From the NCBI GenBank assembly GCA_023460975.1, contig JAEWOG010000092.1, forward strand, positions 1-64,000: a stretch of DNA of 64,000 bases. The letters are read 5' to 3'. Each line of letters begins with the position of its first letter. The first letter of the stretch is position 1. The notes below the pieces were generated by a model. That model saw only the letters and a program-made list of their open reading frames with translations, ran no database searches and had not been told where the DNA came from. Origin of the DNA: Actinomycetes bacterium (GTDB taxonomy: Bacteria; Actinomycetota; Actinomycetes; Propionibacteriales; Nocardioidaceae). Positions 1 through 8,393 of this stretch are shown piece by piece. The position numbers were made by a program, and so were the translations under genes.

Positions 1-405
1 GGGACGCCAAGCGCGAGGGCGCGGTCGATCTGACCGGGCTGGTTCATCATGCCGATCACGGGTCGAACTACCTCTCGATCGTCTACACCGACCGGATCGC
101 CGAGCTGGGCGCGAAGCCATCCACCGGGACCGTCGGGGACTCCTTCGATAACGCACTCGCCGAGGCAGTCAACGGGCTCTACAAGACCGAGCTCATCCGG
201 CGCCGGGGGCCGTGGCGCACGATCGAGCAGGTCGAGCTCGCGACGCTGGAGTACGTGTGGTGGTGGAACAACCAGCGCCTGCACGGGGAGCTCGACATGT
301 TGACCCCGCTCGAGGTCGAGGCGGCGTACTACGCTGCCCAAGAATCATCCCGGCCAGCACTCGCTGGCCAAGGGAACGCCTAGGAACGAAACCCAGTGCG
401 ATTCA
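1..405 (+). mobile_element. Right end of an IS3-family insertion sequence
   Basis: The stretch holds the 3' part of a DDE transposase gene followed by about 20 bases ending in TTCA at 405, the kind of end expected for an IS3-family right inverted repeat. The left end lies outside the window, so the inverted repeats cannot be paired and the boundary at 405 is an estimate. Confidence 0.7.
3..383 (+). CDS. IS3-family transposase OrfB, 3' part
   Basis: This 126-residue C-terminal piece of an integrase-type (rve) transposase is cut by the window start. An HADHGSNY motif carries the second catalytic Asp, and GDSFDNALAE carries the catalytic Glu with exactly 35 residues between them, the classic DD(35)E spacing. 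The later WWNNQRLH and TPLEVEAAY stretches are typical of the IS3 OrfB end. The enzyme would cut and join the ends of the element. The stop is intact and no frameshift is seen in the visible part. OrfA and the usual programmed frameshift region lie outside the window. Confidence 0.9.
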   Translation, partial: DAKREGAVDLTGLVHHADHGSNYLSIVYTDRIAELGAKPSTGTVGDSFDNALAEAVNGLYKTELIRRRGPWRTIEQVELATLEYVWWWNNQRLHGELDMLTPLEVEAAYYAAQESSRPALAGQGNA

Positions 406-544
406 TTCCGGCCCTGAAAGTATTTGAGCAGTGATGTGCCCTCACTTTGTCGGCTTCCCTGCGTCTCTCACCCCGGGCGCCAGAGAGTGGCGCCGAACCG
501 CGCGGGCGCCTCACTGCCCGCTCCCGTCCGACCTGACCTCCAGA

Positions 545-550
545 TAGGTT
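545..550 (+). promoter_or_regulatory. Possible -10 box of a leaderless promoter
   Basis: TAGGTT fits TANNNT and ends six bases before the ATG of the VOC gene, which has no good ribosome binding site. This suggests a leaderless transcript, common in actinobacteria. No convincing -35 box was seen. Confidence 0.3.
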
Positions 551-556
551 GGCTTC

Positions 557-916
557 ATGATCACGGGCATCGACCACGTGCAGGTCGCTATTCCGATGGG
601 CAGCGAGCCGTCCGCGCGCGAGTTCTACGGCACCGTCTTGGGGATGGATGAGGTGCCGAAGCCGCCGGCACTCGCCGTGCGCGGCGGCTGCTGGTTCACG
701 GCTGGCAACGCCGTCCTCCACCTCGGAATCGAGGAACCGTTCGCTCCGGCCAAGAAGGCCCATCCAGCATTCTTGGTCACCGACCTCGACGCCCTTGAAG
801 CAGTCCTTGTGGAACGAGGGGCGAGCGTCATTCGCTCCGACGGCGAACTCCCTGGCATCCGCCGCTTCCACACTTTCGACCCGTTCGGCAATCGCCTCGA
901 GTTCCAGCAGGCGTAG
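557..916 (+). CDS. VOC (glyoxalase/bleomycin resistance) family protein
   Basis: A 119-residue single-domain vicinal oxygen chelate protein. It opens with GIDHVQVAIP, has an REFYGTVLGM segment after the first strand, and ends with HTFDPFGNRLEFQQ, the usual VOC C-terminal strand. The family binds a divalent metal and acts in isomerisation, extradiol cleavage or drug binding; the substrate cannot be told from sequence. Length matches a compact one-domain member. The ATG at 557 is the only sensible start. It stands just downstream of the insertion sequence end and upstream of a second, decayed VOC sequence, so the pair may be a duplication remnant. Confidence 0.8.
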   Translation: MITGIDHVQVAIPMGSEPSAREFYGTVLGMDEVPKPPALAVRGGCWFTAGNAVLHLGIEEPFAPAKKAHPAFLVTDLDALEAVLVERGASVIRSDGELPGIRRFHTFDPFGNRLEFQQA

Positions 917-929
917 GTCGCTCCCCCTG

Positions 930-1118
930 GTCGAGGCACGAATCGCGACGGTGACGGTCAAGTCGGATCGGCCGACGATCGTCGCCCGCTTCTGGCGAGA
1001 GCTACTGGGATACGAAGTGGCGCCCGACCACAGCGACTCGATCATGCTCGCCGCCGGCGGTCTTGCTGCGGGCCGCAAGGACATCAGAGTCCGCCTTCCC
1101 AGCATCAGCGCTGAGTAG
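930..1118 (+). pseudogene. Remnant of a second VOC-family gene
   Basis: A frame of about 62 residues reads VKSDRPTIVARFWRELLGYE, the start of a VOC domain (first strand plus the FW..LLGYEV helix), then runs into unrelated residues and stops at 1118. It lacks a credible start codon, ribosome site and the second half of the domain. I read it as the N-terminal stub of a lost gene, truncated before the winged-helix gene at 1128. Confidence 0.5.
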
Positions 1119-1127
1119 TCTCTGCGG

Positions 1128-2318
1128 ATGGTCGTGGAGGTGTCGTCGCAGGAGGTATCCGCGTTTCGCCTCCGTGCGCACCACCTGACCAGGCCGCTGG
1201 GCGAATCGGGCCTGCCCGAGGCCGCTGGAGCGTGCGGGATCCAGGACAGCCCTCCCGGCTCGGCGCTGCTGTCGCTGCATGCCCGGGTCAACGGCGTGAC
1301 GCAGGACTGCCTCGACGCCGCCGTCTCTGCCGACAAGGCGTTGATCCACACGTGGTGCATGCGTGGCGCTCCCTACTACGTACCAACTGCCGACGCGGCG
1401 GTCTTCACGACCGGTGTGTGTCCACCCACCGACGAGTCGATGCGCCAGTTCGTACGGGGCGCGTGCCCAAGCGTTGACCAGGTCGGCCTGAGCCTCACCG
1501 AGCTCGTCGAGCGGACCAGCGCCGAGGTGCGCGGCGTCCTGCATGGTCGTCGGTTGGCCATTGAACCGCTCGGCAAGGAGCTGGCTGAACGAATCGCTGA
1601 CACGCTGTCGCTGCAGCAACGTCAGGTCTGGGAGAGCGAGGGGCTGCACGCGCCAGGGCAACCGGTCGGCGAGGCCCTCGTCCACTTCTGCGTACGGATT
1701 CTCACGCTCCGCCAGCTCGTCTGCTTCGCTCCCCGCGAAGGAAACACGGCGCCGTTCGTGCTCGTCGAGGAGTGGCTCGGTGCCCCACTCCCGGTGATCG
1801 ATGCCTCACGGGCGCGGGCAGAGCTCGTGCGGCGGTACCTGCATTGCTACGGGCCCTCGCGGCGAGCCGACTTCGCGGCGTGGCTGGGAGTGCGAGCCTC
1901 CGACGTCGACCCCTGGTGGAGTCTCGTCGAAGGTGAGATGACACCTGTGAAGTACGGCCGTGCGGCATGGATCCTCAGTGAGGACCTCGACGCCCTGCGC
2001 TCATCGCCGCCTCCGAGGGGAGTCAGACTGCTGCCGCCTCATGACCCGTACCTGCAGTCGCGCGATCGCGACACGATCGTGCCGAGACAGTTCCACAAGG
2101 ATGTCTGGAAGACGGTCGGTGCCCCAGGCGCGATCATGGTGGACGGCAACCTGATCGGGACGTGGCGACCGCGCAAGAAGGGGACCGCACTGACGCTGGC
2201 AATGCGGACGTTCGACGCCCCCTCGACGCGGATCGCGAGGTTGCTTCACGGGGAGGGCGAACGGGTTGCTCAGGTGCGGGGGACGACTCTGCTGGACGTC
2301 GAGTTCACCACCTACTGA
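1128..2318 (+). CDS. Winged helix DNA-binding domain protein (HTH_42 family)
   Basis: A 396-residue protein resembling the actinobacterial 'winged helix DNA-binding domain' family (Pfam HTH_42, formerly DUF1006), related to YcaQ/AlkX DNA glycosylases. Supporting stretches are SAFRLRAHHL at the start, HTWCMRGAPYYVPTAD around residues 75-90, YGPSRRADFAAWLGV near residue 245, and LLPPHDPYLQSRDRD followed by GTWRPRKKG near the C-terminus. The order and length fit the family. Relatives include enzymes that unhook interstrand crosslinks, but that activity is only inferred here. It begins 9 bases after the VOC remnant and converges with the kinase gene, 9 bases apart. Confidence 0.75.
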   Translation: MVVEVSSQEVSAFRLRAHHLTRPLGESGLPEAAGACGIQDSPPGSALLSLHARVNGVTQDCLDAAVSADKALIHTWCMRGAPYYVPTADAAVFTTGVCPPTDESMRQFVRGACPSVDQVGLSLTELVERTSAEVRGVLHGRRLAIEPLGKELAERIADTLSLQQRQVWESEGLHAPGQPVGEALVHFCVRILTLRQLVCFAPREGNTAPFVLVEEWLGAPLPVIDASRARAELVRRYLHCYGPSRRADFAAWLGVRASDVDPWWSLVEGEMTPVKYGRAAWILSEDLDALRSSPPPRGVRLLPPHDPYLQSRDRDTIVPRQFHKDVWKTVGAPGAIMVDGNLIGTWRPRKKGTALTLAMRTFDAPSTRIARLLHGEGERVAQVRGTTLLDVEFTTY

Positions 2319-2327
2319 CGGCAGGAA

Positions 2328-4055
2328 TCACCGCAGCCCGATGCTGCTCGGCGCCGTGACCGCAACCATTGCGCGCCCGCGCTTTCGCGCAGCCATGGAC
2401 GTGCCTTCCACCGAGACCGAGTAGGGGTAGTAGCGAAACGACGCGGACCATTGGTACGGCTGATTCTCGCCCGGGCCTGACTCGTAACTCGTCCACTGGC
2501 GACCCGCAAACTCACCGCCGACGGACCATTGGGCACCGTCGACCCCGTTGGCCGCGTCGAGATAGCCGTAACGGTCGTACCCCTGCGCCCACCGGGTGTA
2601 GCGGATGAGGAAGTCGCCGTAGCCGCACTCGTACACCTCGACCTTGCCCGCAACCGACGGGACAATCGACCCACACCCCTGAGACGAAGGGAAGACTGTC
2701 GCGAGTCCGTCTGGGCCAGCGGGGACGCCGCACGCCTCACGGGTGGATGCATCCGAGCCGTCCCAGCAGGCGACCGTGGGCTCTTCCTGCGACGGCGTGG
2801 GCGTACGGGCTGGCGTGGGCGAGACAGACGCTGATGGCTCAGGAGAGGGAGTGTCCGATGCGGTGGCCGTGGCCTCGGTCGACGCGCTGCCCTCGGACTC
2901 GATCGGAGCCGAAGGCGGCGGAGCGGTCTGACCTTCTGAGGACAACACGGTCGCGGAGTCTTCCACGTCCCCGGTGTCCGTGCCTGCGTTCCCGCTCAGC
3001 GCGAACGCGAGGCCGACTCCGCTGAGGACCGCAACGACAGCGCCCGCAGCGGCACCCACTATCAGCCCGGCATGGCGGCGCGGGGCCACCACCGTGGGCA
3101 CGCGAGCCGCGGGGATCAACTCCTCGGGCCGTGTGCCAGCGACCCCCGCACTGGGCCGCTCGTGGATGAGTGTGGGCGCGCCATGCGCACCGGGTTGATG
3201 ATCACCGGGTTGATGAGCACTGGTCGTGCCCGCAGCGGCCACCAGGTCACGTCGCATCTCCAGGGCGCTGCGATAGCGACGCTCAGGGTTCTTGTCCATG
3301 GCACGCGCGAGGATCGCATCGATGGCGGAGTGCACAGGGGTGGCGCCGCCCAGCTGGGGAACCGGCTGCTGCATGTGTGCGATGGCCATCTGGACACCGG
3401 AGTTGCCTGCGTACGGCAGCCGCCCCGTGATCAGCACCCACAACAAGCACCCGAGGGCATAGATGTCCGTCTGCGCGCTGGCTGGCGCCCCGTTGTGACG
3501 CTCCGGAGCCATGTAGCCGAGCGTGCCTGCCACCCCGCCCGTCGCCGTGTGGTCGTCGCCTTCCGTTCTGGCGATGCCGAAGTCGCACAGGTAGGCATGC
3601 ACGCTGCTGGGGCCCTCACGGAGCAGGACGTTGCTCGGCTTGATGTCGCGGTGCAGGACACCGACCGCGTGTGCATCTGCCAGGCCCGACGCCACTTGCG
3701 CGACCACCTCGAGCGCCACCGGCAGGGGCAACGCTCCGCGCTCGGCGACGAGCCGCTGCAGGTCCGGCCCGTTGATCAGTTGCGTGGCGATGAAGAGCTG
3801 GCCCGCCTCCTCGCCGTGGTCGTAGACCTGGATCGTGTGAGGGGAGTCGAGGGCAGCGAGCGCGCGAGCCTCGCGCTGGAACCGTGCGCGGAAGTCTGAC
3901 TCCTCGGACAGATGCTCGAGCAGGACTTTCAAGGCCACCGAGCGTCCGAGGTTTTCCTGGACGGCCTCGTACACCGTGCCCATGCCGCCGCGCCCAATCC
4001 GACGCACGATGCGGTAGCGCCCGAACGGTTCCCCCGGAGAAGGACTGCTCACCAT
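2328..4055 (-). CDS. Membrane Ser/Thr protein kinase, PknB-like
   Basis: A 575-residue Hanks-type kinase. The kinase domain spans about residues 10-270: glycine loop GRGGMG (21-26), ATP-anchoring Lys in ALKVLL (43), catalytic HRDIKPSN (135-142), DFG (158-160) and APE (183-185). A Pro/His-rich juxtamembrane linker leads to one membrane helix (about 330-354). After a Ser/Thr/Pro-rich stretch (360-430) comes an outer domain of about 150 residues with several Cys and aromatic residues, and no PASTA repeats. The N-terminus should be cytoplasmic and the C-terminal part an outside sensor of unknown ligand. It stands alone, with its promoter facing the first cobalamin riboswitch. Confidence 0.93.
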   Translation of the reverse strand: MVSSPSPGEPFGRYRIVRRIGRGGMGTVYEAVQENLGRSVALKVLLEHLSEESDFRARFQREARALAALDSPHTIQVYDHGEEAGQLFIATQLINGPDLQRLVAERGALPLPVALEVVAQVASGLADAHAVGVLHRDIKPSNVLLREGPSSVHAYLCDFGIARTEGDDHTATGGVAGTLGYMAPERHNGAPASAQTDIYALGCLLWVLITGRLPYAGNSGVQMAIAHMQQPVPQLGGATPVHSAIDAILARAMDKNPERRYRSALEMRRDLVAAAGTTSAHQPGDHQPGAHGAPTLIHERPSAGVAGTRPEELIPAARVPTVVAPRRHAGLIVGAAAGAVVAVLSGVGLAFALSGNAGTDTGDVEDSATVLSSEGQTAPPPSAPIESEGSASTEATATASDTPSPEPSASVSPTPARTPTPSQEEPTVACWDGSDASTREACGVPAGPDGLATVFPSSQGCGSIVPSVAGKVEVYECGYGDFLIRYTRWAQGYDRYGYLDAANGVDGAQWSVGGEFAGRQWTSYESGPGENQPYQWSASFRYYPYSVSVEGTSMAARKRGRAMVAVTAPSSIGLR

Positions 4056-4198
4056 GGTTCCCCCATCCCTGAATCGACGGCGGGCACGCTATCGGCGCTG
4101 CCGATCCCAGCTGCCTTGTTTCTGCATTTGATGAGCCGACAACCCGCAGTCGCCAGCCGGGTGTCGGACTCGCGCACGTGCCGGTCTAGGGTGAGCAC

Positions 4199-4366
4199 AG
4201 CCAGTCGTACTCCACGTGTGGAGTCAGGGAATCCGGTGAGAGTCCGGAACTGACGCGCAGCGGTGAGGTGACGGGACGGACACGCCGGCAACGGCAGCCA
4301 CTGGAGCCCTCGGGCCCTGGGAAGGCGTCTGCTCCCGGTTGATCCGAGTCCGAAGACCTGCTGGCC
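4199..4366 (+). promoter_or_regulatory. Cobalamin riboswitch 1 (long form) ahead of cobG
   Basis: The core reads GGTGAGAGTCCGGAACTG then CGCAGCGGTGA, followed by the B12 box GCAGCCACTGG (4294-4304), a GGGAAGGCG segment and the 3' core GAGTCCGAAGACC. AGCCAG near 4199 can pair with CTGGC near 4361 to close the element. B12 binding should reduce expression of the cobG operon that begins at 4407, 40 bases downstream. Confidence 0.93.
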
Positions 4367-4406
4367 CTGACGACAGCCGTCGTCGGGTCACCAGCGGATC
4401 CCGCGC

Positions 4407-5300
4407 ATGGATCCCCGACTCGAAACAGGTTCCCCGGTGGTGCGTACCCGTCCCGACCGTTGCCCCGGCGCGCTGCGCCCCTGGCCCGCTGACGACGGGC
4501 TGCTGGTCCGACTGCGCGTGCCCGGTGGCCAGGTCCGGTCAGACTCGGTCACCTCACTGCTCGACGTCGCCGACACGTACGGCGACGGGCGCATCCACGT
4601 CACCTCGCGGGCCAACCTGCAACTGCGCGGCCTTCCGGGCGAGGCAGGCCAGCTCCCCGGCGACGTGCTCGCCGCGATCGAGGCGACCGGGTTGCTGCCG
4701 AGTCGTACCCACGACGTCGTCCGCAACGTCCTCGCCTCGCCCCAGACCGGACGGGCCGGTGGTCGCGTCGACCTGCGCCCACTCATCCGCGACCTCGACT
4801 CCGCCCTGCTGCGCGACCCTCAGTTGGGACGGCTCCCGGGGCGATTCCTGTTCGTCCTCGACGACGGGCGGGGTGATCTCGTCGACCGCTCGTGCGACCT
4901 CGGGCTGGTGGCGCTCGACGCGACCCTCGCGCAGGTGCGGGTGGGGGCGGGCTGGGGCCCGGTGGTGGCGCTGGCGGATGCGGTGCCCGTACTGACTGGT
5001 TTGGCTCGTCAGTTCCTCGCCGCACGCGGTGAGGGACCTGGCGCACGATGGCACGTGTCGGAGCTGGCCGAGCCTCTGGTCCCGGCCCAGGAGCCACACA
5101 CGAACCTGCCCCCCGGAGCGCGGGCCACGTCCGAACAGACTCGACGACCGACACCGCTGCCGTACGGGTGGGTTCCGGGCGGGCGGCACGTCGCCCTTGC
5201 CCAAGGTCTCGACCGACCCACCTGGGTGTCGCTGCGCGCCGCTGAAGAAATCGTCGTCACGCCATGGCGTGGCTTGTTGCTGCCTGAGGAGGCTTCATGA
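4407..5300 (+). CDS. cobG: CobG-like precorrin-3B synthase homologue
   Basis: A 297-residue protein with the ferredoxin-like half-domain of nitrite/sulfite reductases: DRCPGALRPW, then GRIHVTSRANLQLRGLP, HDVVRNVLASP, and LPGRFLFVLDDGRGDLV. It is the first gene after the riboswitch and overlaps cobH by ATGA, so a role in the aerobic ring contraction step (precorrin-3A to 3B) is the natural reading. Only two cysteines are visible (in DRCPG and RSCDLG), and I cannot find the four Cys ligands of a 4Fe-4S site. It is also shorter than the roughly 460-residue Pseudomonas denitrificans enzyme. It may work differently or need a partner. Confidence 0.8.
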   Translation: MDPRLETGSPVVRTRPDRCPGALRPWPADDGLLVRLRVPGGQVRSDSVTSLLDVADTYGDGRIHVTSRANLQLRGLPGEAGQLPGDVLAAIEATGLLPSRTHDVVRNVLASPQTGRAGGRVDLRPLIRDLDSALLRDPQLGRLPGRFLFVLDDGRGDLVDRSCDLGLVALDATLAQVRVGAGWGPVVALADAVPVLTGLARQFLAARGEGPGARWHVSELAEPLVPAQEPHTNLPPGARATSEQTRRPTPLPYGWVPGGRHVALAQGLDRPTWVSLRAAEEIVVTPWRGLLLPEEAS

Positions 5301-5971
5301 TCGGCCCATTCGAGCCCCGGCGACCCTCACGTCGCTACCCCTACGTGGACTCTGGGCCGGCGATCTACGTCGACTCCTTCGCCACGATCCGGCACGAGGC
5401 GGATCTGTCGCTGGTGCCGCCGAACGCCGAGAAGATGGTCGTACGCATGATCCACGGCAGTGGCCAGGTGGACCTCGCCGACGACGTGGTGGTGCACCGT
5501 GATCTGGTGCCAGCGGCCCGCGCCGCCCTGGAGCAGGGCGCGCCGATCCTCTGCGACGCGACCATGGTCGTGCGCGGCGTGACGCCGAGTCGACTCCCCG
5601 CGGGCAACGACGTGGTGTGCCTGCTCAATGACCCGCGCGTGGCGCGGTTGGCCAGCGAGTGGGGGACCACGCGTACGGCGGCCGCCGTCTCCTTGTGGGA
5701 GCCACAGCTGGAGGGCGCGGTGGTGGCGATCGGCAACGCGCCGACGGCCCTCTTCCACCTCCTTGAGCTCCTGCTCGACGGAGCGCCCCGGCCGGCCGCC
5801 ATCGTCGGCTGCCCCGTGGGCTTCATCGGCGCTGCCGAGTCGAAGCAGGCCCTCGCCGACCTGGCGAGCATGCAGGGCATCGACATCCCCTTCGTCACGG
5901 TGCGTGGACGCCGCGGCGGATCAGCGATGACGTCGTCCGCTCTCAACGCCATCGCGCAGGAGGAGGAGTGA
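5297..5971 (+). CDS. cobH: Precorrin-8X methylmutase
   Basis: A 224-residue member of the CobH/CbiC family, which moves the C11 methyl to C12 to make hydrogenobyrinate. Family stretches are PYVDSGPAIYVDSFATIR at the start, MVVRMIHGSGQVDL with the active-site His near residue 53, GAPILCDATMVVRG, and AIVGCPVGFIGAAESK near the end. Length is normal. The start overlaps the cobG stop by four bases (ATGA) with a GAGGAGG ribosome site in cobG, implying translational coupling. Confidence 0.95.
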   Translation: MIGPFEPRRPSRRYPYVDSGPAIYVDSFATIRHEADLSLVPPNAEKMVVRMIHGSGQVDLADDVVVHRDLVPAARAALEQGAPILCDATMVVRGVTPSRLPAGNDVVCLLNDPRVARLASEWGTTRTAAAVSLWEPQLEGAVVAIGNAPTALFHLLELLLDGAPRPAAIVGCPVGFIGAAESKQALADLASMQGIDIPFVTVRGRRGGSAMTSSALNAIAQEEE

Positions 5972-7509
5972 GGACCGGGCGCTTCGCCGGCGTCGGAGTG
6001 GGACCGGGGGACCCGGAACTCATCACTCTCAAGGCGGCCAGGCTCATCGCGAACGCGGACGTCGTGGCCTATCACGCGGCGCCCGGCAAACCATCGAACG
6101 CACGGCGGATCGCCGCGGACCTCCTTCCCGCTGGCGTCACGGAGGTGGAGCTCACCTACCCCGTGACCACAGGAACCACAGCGCACCCCGGCGGGTACGC
6201 CGGCGCGCTGGCGGAGTTCTACCAAGCCTCAGCCGAGCAACTGGCCGACCACCTGCGCTCCGGCCGCGACGTGGTGCTGCTCGCGGAGGGCGACCCGCTG
6301 TTCTACGGGTCCTACATGTACATGCACGACCGGTTGGCGGAGTCGTACGAGACGCAGATCGTGCCCGGCGTCCCTGCGTTCGCGGCGGCGGTGGCCACCA
6401 CCGCCACACCGCTGGTGCGCCAGACCGACGTCCTGACGGTGCTGCCCGGCACCCTCCCCGAACCCGAACTGGCGCGGCGCCTGGCAGACACGGACGGGGC
6501 GATCATCATGAAACTCGGCCGGACGTTTCCGGCCGTCCGCCGAGCACTGGCGGCAGCCGGCAGGCTCGAGCACGCCCTGTACGTCGAACGCGCCTCCATG
6601 CCGGAGCAACGGTGGCTGCCTGTCGCCGAGGTCGACGAGACGACGGTGCCGTACTTCTCCCTCATCGTCGTCACCGGAGACAGCCGCAACGGACAACGCT
6701 CTCGGACCCAGACCGCCGCGGTGGGCGAGGGGGCGCCAGCCACCGATCGGGACAGGCACGAAGAGGCAGACGCGGGCGGGGTGGCCGAGGTGCTCGTCGT
6801 CGGCCTCGGTCCCGGCCCCGACCGGTGGGTGACGCCTGAAGTCGCCACCGCCCTCGACCAGGTCGACCACGTGGTCGGCTACGCCCCCTACCTCGCCCGC
6901 ATCCCGCAGCGTGTGGGCCTCACCCGCCACGCCTCGGGCAACACGGTCGAGGTGGACCGGGGACGGCTCGCCCTGGAGTTGGCGAAGCGTGGTGAGCGGG
7001 TGGCCGTGGTCTCCGGAGGTGACGCCGGTGTCTTCGGGATGGCGTCCGCGGTGTTCGAGGCAGCGTCAGACCCCCGGTTTGCCGATGTGCGCATCCGCGT
7101 GCTGCCGGGGGTGAGCGCCGTGCAGGCGGTCGCGGCGCGGGCAGGAGCGCCGATCGGCGCCGACTTCGCCGTGGTCAGCCTGTCCGACCGGCTGAAGCCG
7201 TGGCGAGTGGTGGAGCAGCGGTTGAAGGCCATCGCTGCCGCCGATCTGGTCCTCGCGATCTACAACCCAGCCTCACGGAGCCGTACGGACCAGGTGGAGG
7301 CGGCACGATCGATCCTGCTCGAACACAAGAGCCCGGAAACGGTGGTGGTCGTGGGCCGCGACGTGGGGCGCGCCGAGGAGGAGCTCACGGTGACCACGCT
7401 GGGCGAACTGGACGCGCGGAGCATCGACATGAAGTGTCTGCTGATCGTCGGGGCGAGCTCCACGCGCGCCGGCGCCGCGGGTGTGTGGACCCCGAGGTAC
7501 GTCCGGTGA
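5968..7509 (+). CDS. cobIJ: CobI-CobJ fusion: precorrin-2 C20- and precorrin-3B C17-methyltransferase
   Basis: A 513-residue protein with two SAM-dependent tetrapyrrole methylase domains. Residues 1-240 are CobI-like (GVGVGPGDPELITLKAARLI, LLAEGDPLFYGSYMYM, VPGVPAF). A charged linker of about 30 residues follows, then residues 273-513 are CobJ-like (VVGLGPGPDRWVTPEVATAL, VSGGDAGVFGMAS, LAIYNPASRSRTDQ). The two domains act on either side of the CobG step. The GTG start overlaps the cobH stop (GTGA). The same fusion is known in other actinobacteria. Both domains look intact. Confidence 0.95.
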   Translation: MRTGRFAGVGVGPGDPELITLKAARLIANADVVAYHAAPGKPSNARRIAADLLPAGVTEVELTYPVTTGTTAHPGGYAGALAEFYQASAEQLADHLRSGRDVVLLAEGDPLFYGSYMYMHDRLAESYETQIVPGVPAFAAAVATTATPLVRQTDVLTVLPGTLPEPELARRLADTDGAIIMKLGRTFPAVRRALAAAGRLEHALYVERASMPEQRWLPVAEVDETTVPYFSLIVVTGDSRNGQRSRTQTAAVGEGAPATDRDRHEEADAGGVAEVLVVGLGPGPDRWVTPEVATALDQVDHVVGYAPYLARIPQRVGLTRHASGNTVEVDRGRLALELAKRGERVAVVSGGDAGVFGMASAVFEAASDPRFADVRIRVLPGVSAVQAVAARAGAPIGADFAVVSLSDRLKPWRVVEQRLKAIAAADLVLAIYNPASRSRTDQVEAARSILLEHKSPETVVVVGRDVGRAEEELTVTTLGELDARSIDMKCLLIVGASSTRAGAAGVWTPRYVR

Positions 7510-8273
7510 CGGTGCATTTTGTCGGGGCGGGTCCCGGCGCAGCCGACCTGCTGACCGTCCGTGCGACACGTCTGCTCGCGCAGGCGGATCTGGTGCTCTT
7601 CCCGGGCACCTACCTCGACCCCGAGGTGCTCGCCCACTGCGGTCCCCGCGCCGAGCTGGTCGACACCCAGGATCTCGACCTCGCCCAGATCACCGACTGC
7701 GTCGTGGCGGCGTACCGAGCGGGGCGTTGCGTGGTGCGCCTCACCTCGGGCGACCCGTCGCTGTACTCCGCTCTGCACGAGCAGACGGCCCGCCTGGACG
7801 CGGCAGGGGTGGCGTGGGAGGTGACCCCAGGTGTGCCCGCGTACGCCGCGGCCGCCGCGCGCGTGGGCAGCGAACTCACCGTGCCACTGGTGGCCCAGAC
7901 CGTCGTGCTGACACGCACTCAGTCCCGCTCCACCGCCATGGGAGCGGGGGAGTCGCTGCGCGGGTACGCAGCCTCCGGGGCGACGCTGGTGCTGCACCTC
8001 GCGATCACCCGCACGCGCGAACTCATGGCCGAGATCGAACCGGTGGTGGGCCCTCAGTGTCCGGTGGTGGTCGTCCACCGCGCCAGCCAGGACGGTGAGC
8101 GTGTGCTGCGGGGGAGCGTGGCGAGCATCGCTGATGACGTGGAGGCTGCGGGGCTCCGGCAGGCAGCGGTGATCCTCGTCGGGGCCGCGCTCGGCGGCGA
8201 GGGAGGCGAGTCGTACCTCTACAGCGCGACGCGGCGGCGGGGCTCACTGCCAGAGGCCGACCCAGACCAGTGA
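7506..8273 (+). CDS. cobM: Precorrin-4 C11-methyltransferase
   Basis: A 255-residue SAM-dependent methylase of the CobM/CbiF type: VHFVGAGPGAADLLTVRA at the start, LTSGDPSLYSALHEQ, VTPGVPAYAAAAARV, and a C-terminal VVVHRASQDGERVLRGSV. It methylates precorrin-4 at C11. I chose the GTG at 7506 because it overlaps the cobIJ stop (GTGA) and begins the conserved first strand directly; the upstream extension of the same frame is antisense-like composition within cobIJ. It is the last gene of the first cobalamin operon and converges with cobL across a 120-base gap with no clear hairpin. Confidence 0.95.
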   Translation: MTVHFVGAGPGAADLLTVRATRLLAQADLVLFPGTYLDPEVLAHCGPRAELVDTQDLDLAQITDCVVAAYRAGRCVVRLTSGDPSLYSALHEQTARLDAAGVAWEVTPGVPAYAAAAARVGSELTVPLVAQTVVLTRTQSRSTAMGAGESLRGYAASGATLVLHLAITRTRELMAEIEPVVGPQCPVVVVHRASQDGERVLRGSVASIADDVEAAGLRQAAVILVGAALGGEGGESYLYSATRRRGSLPEADPDQ

Positions 8274-8393
8274 CAGGAGGCCCCAGGGCTGAGCCGGCCG
8301 GACTGGGTGGCCGTCGACCCAGGTGACACCGGGTCTGCGGCACAGGCAGAGGGATGCGCTGTGGACGCGGAACCCGGCACCGCGGTACGGAAC

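Noticed and set aside
3072..3899. A 275-codon plus-strand frame inside the kinase gene
   Set aside because: Antisense to the conserved kinase core with no family resemblance.
8274..8393. A terminator between convergent cobM and cobL
   Set aside because: Only short GC-rich complementarities occur, with no stable stem that stands out.
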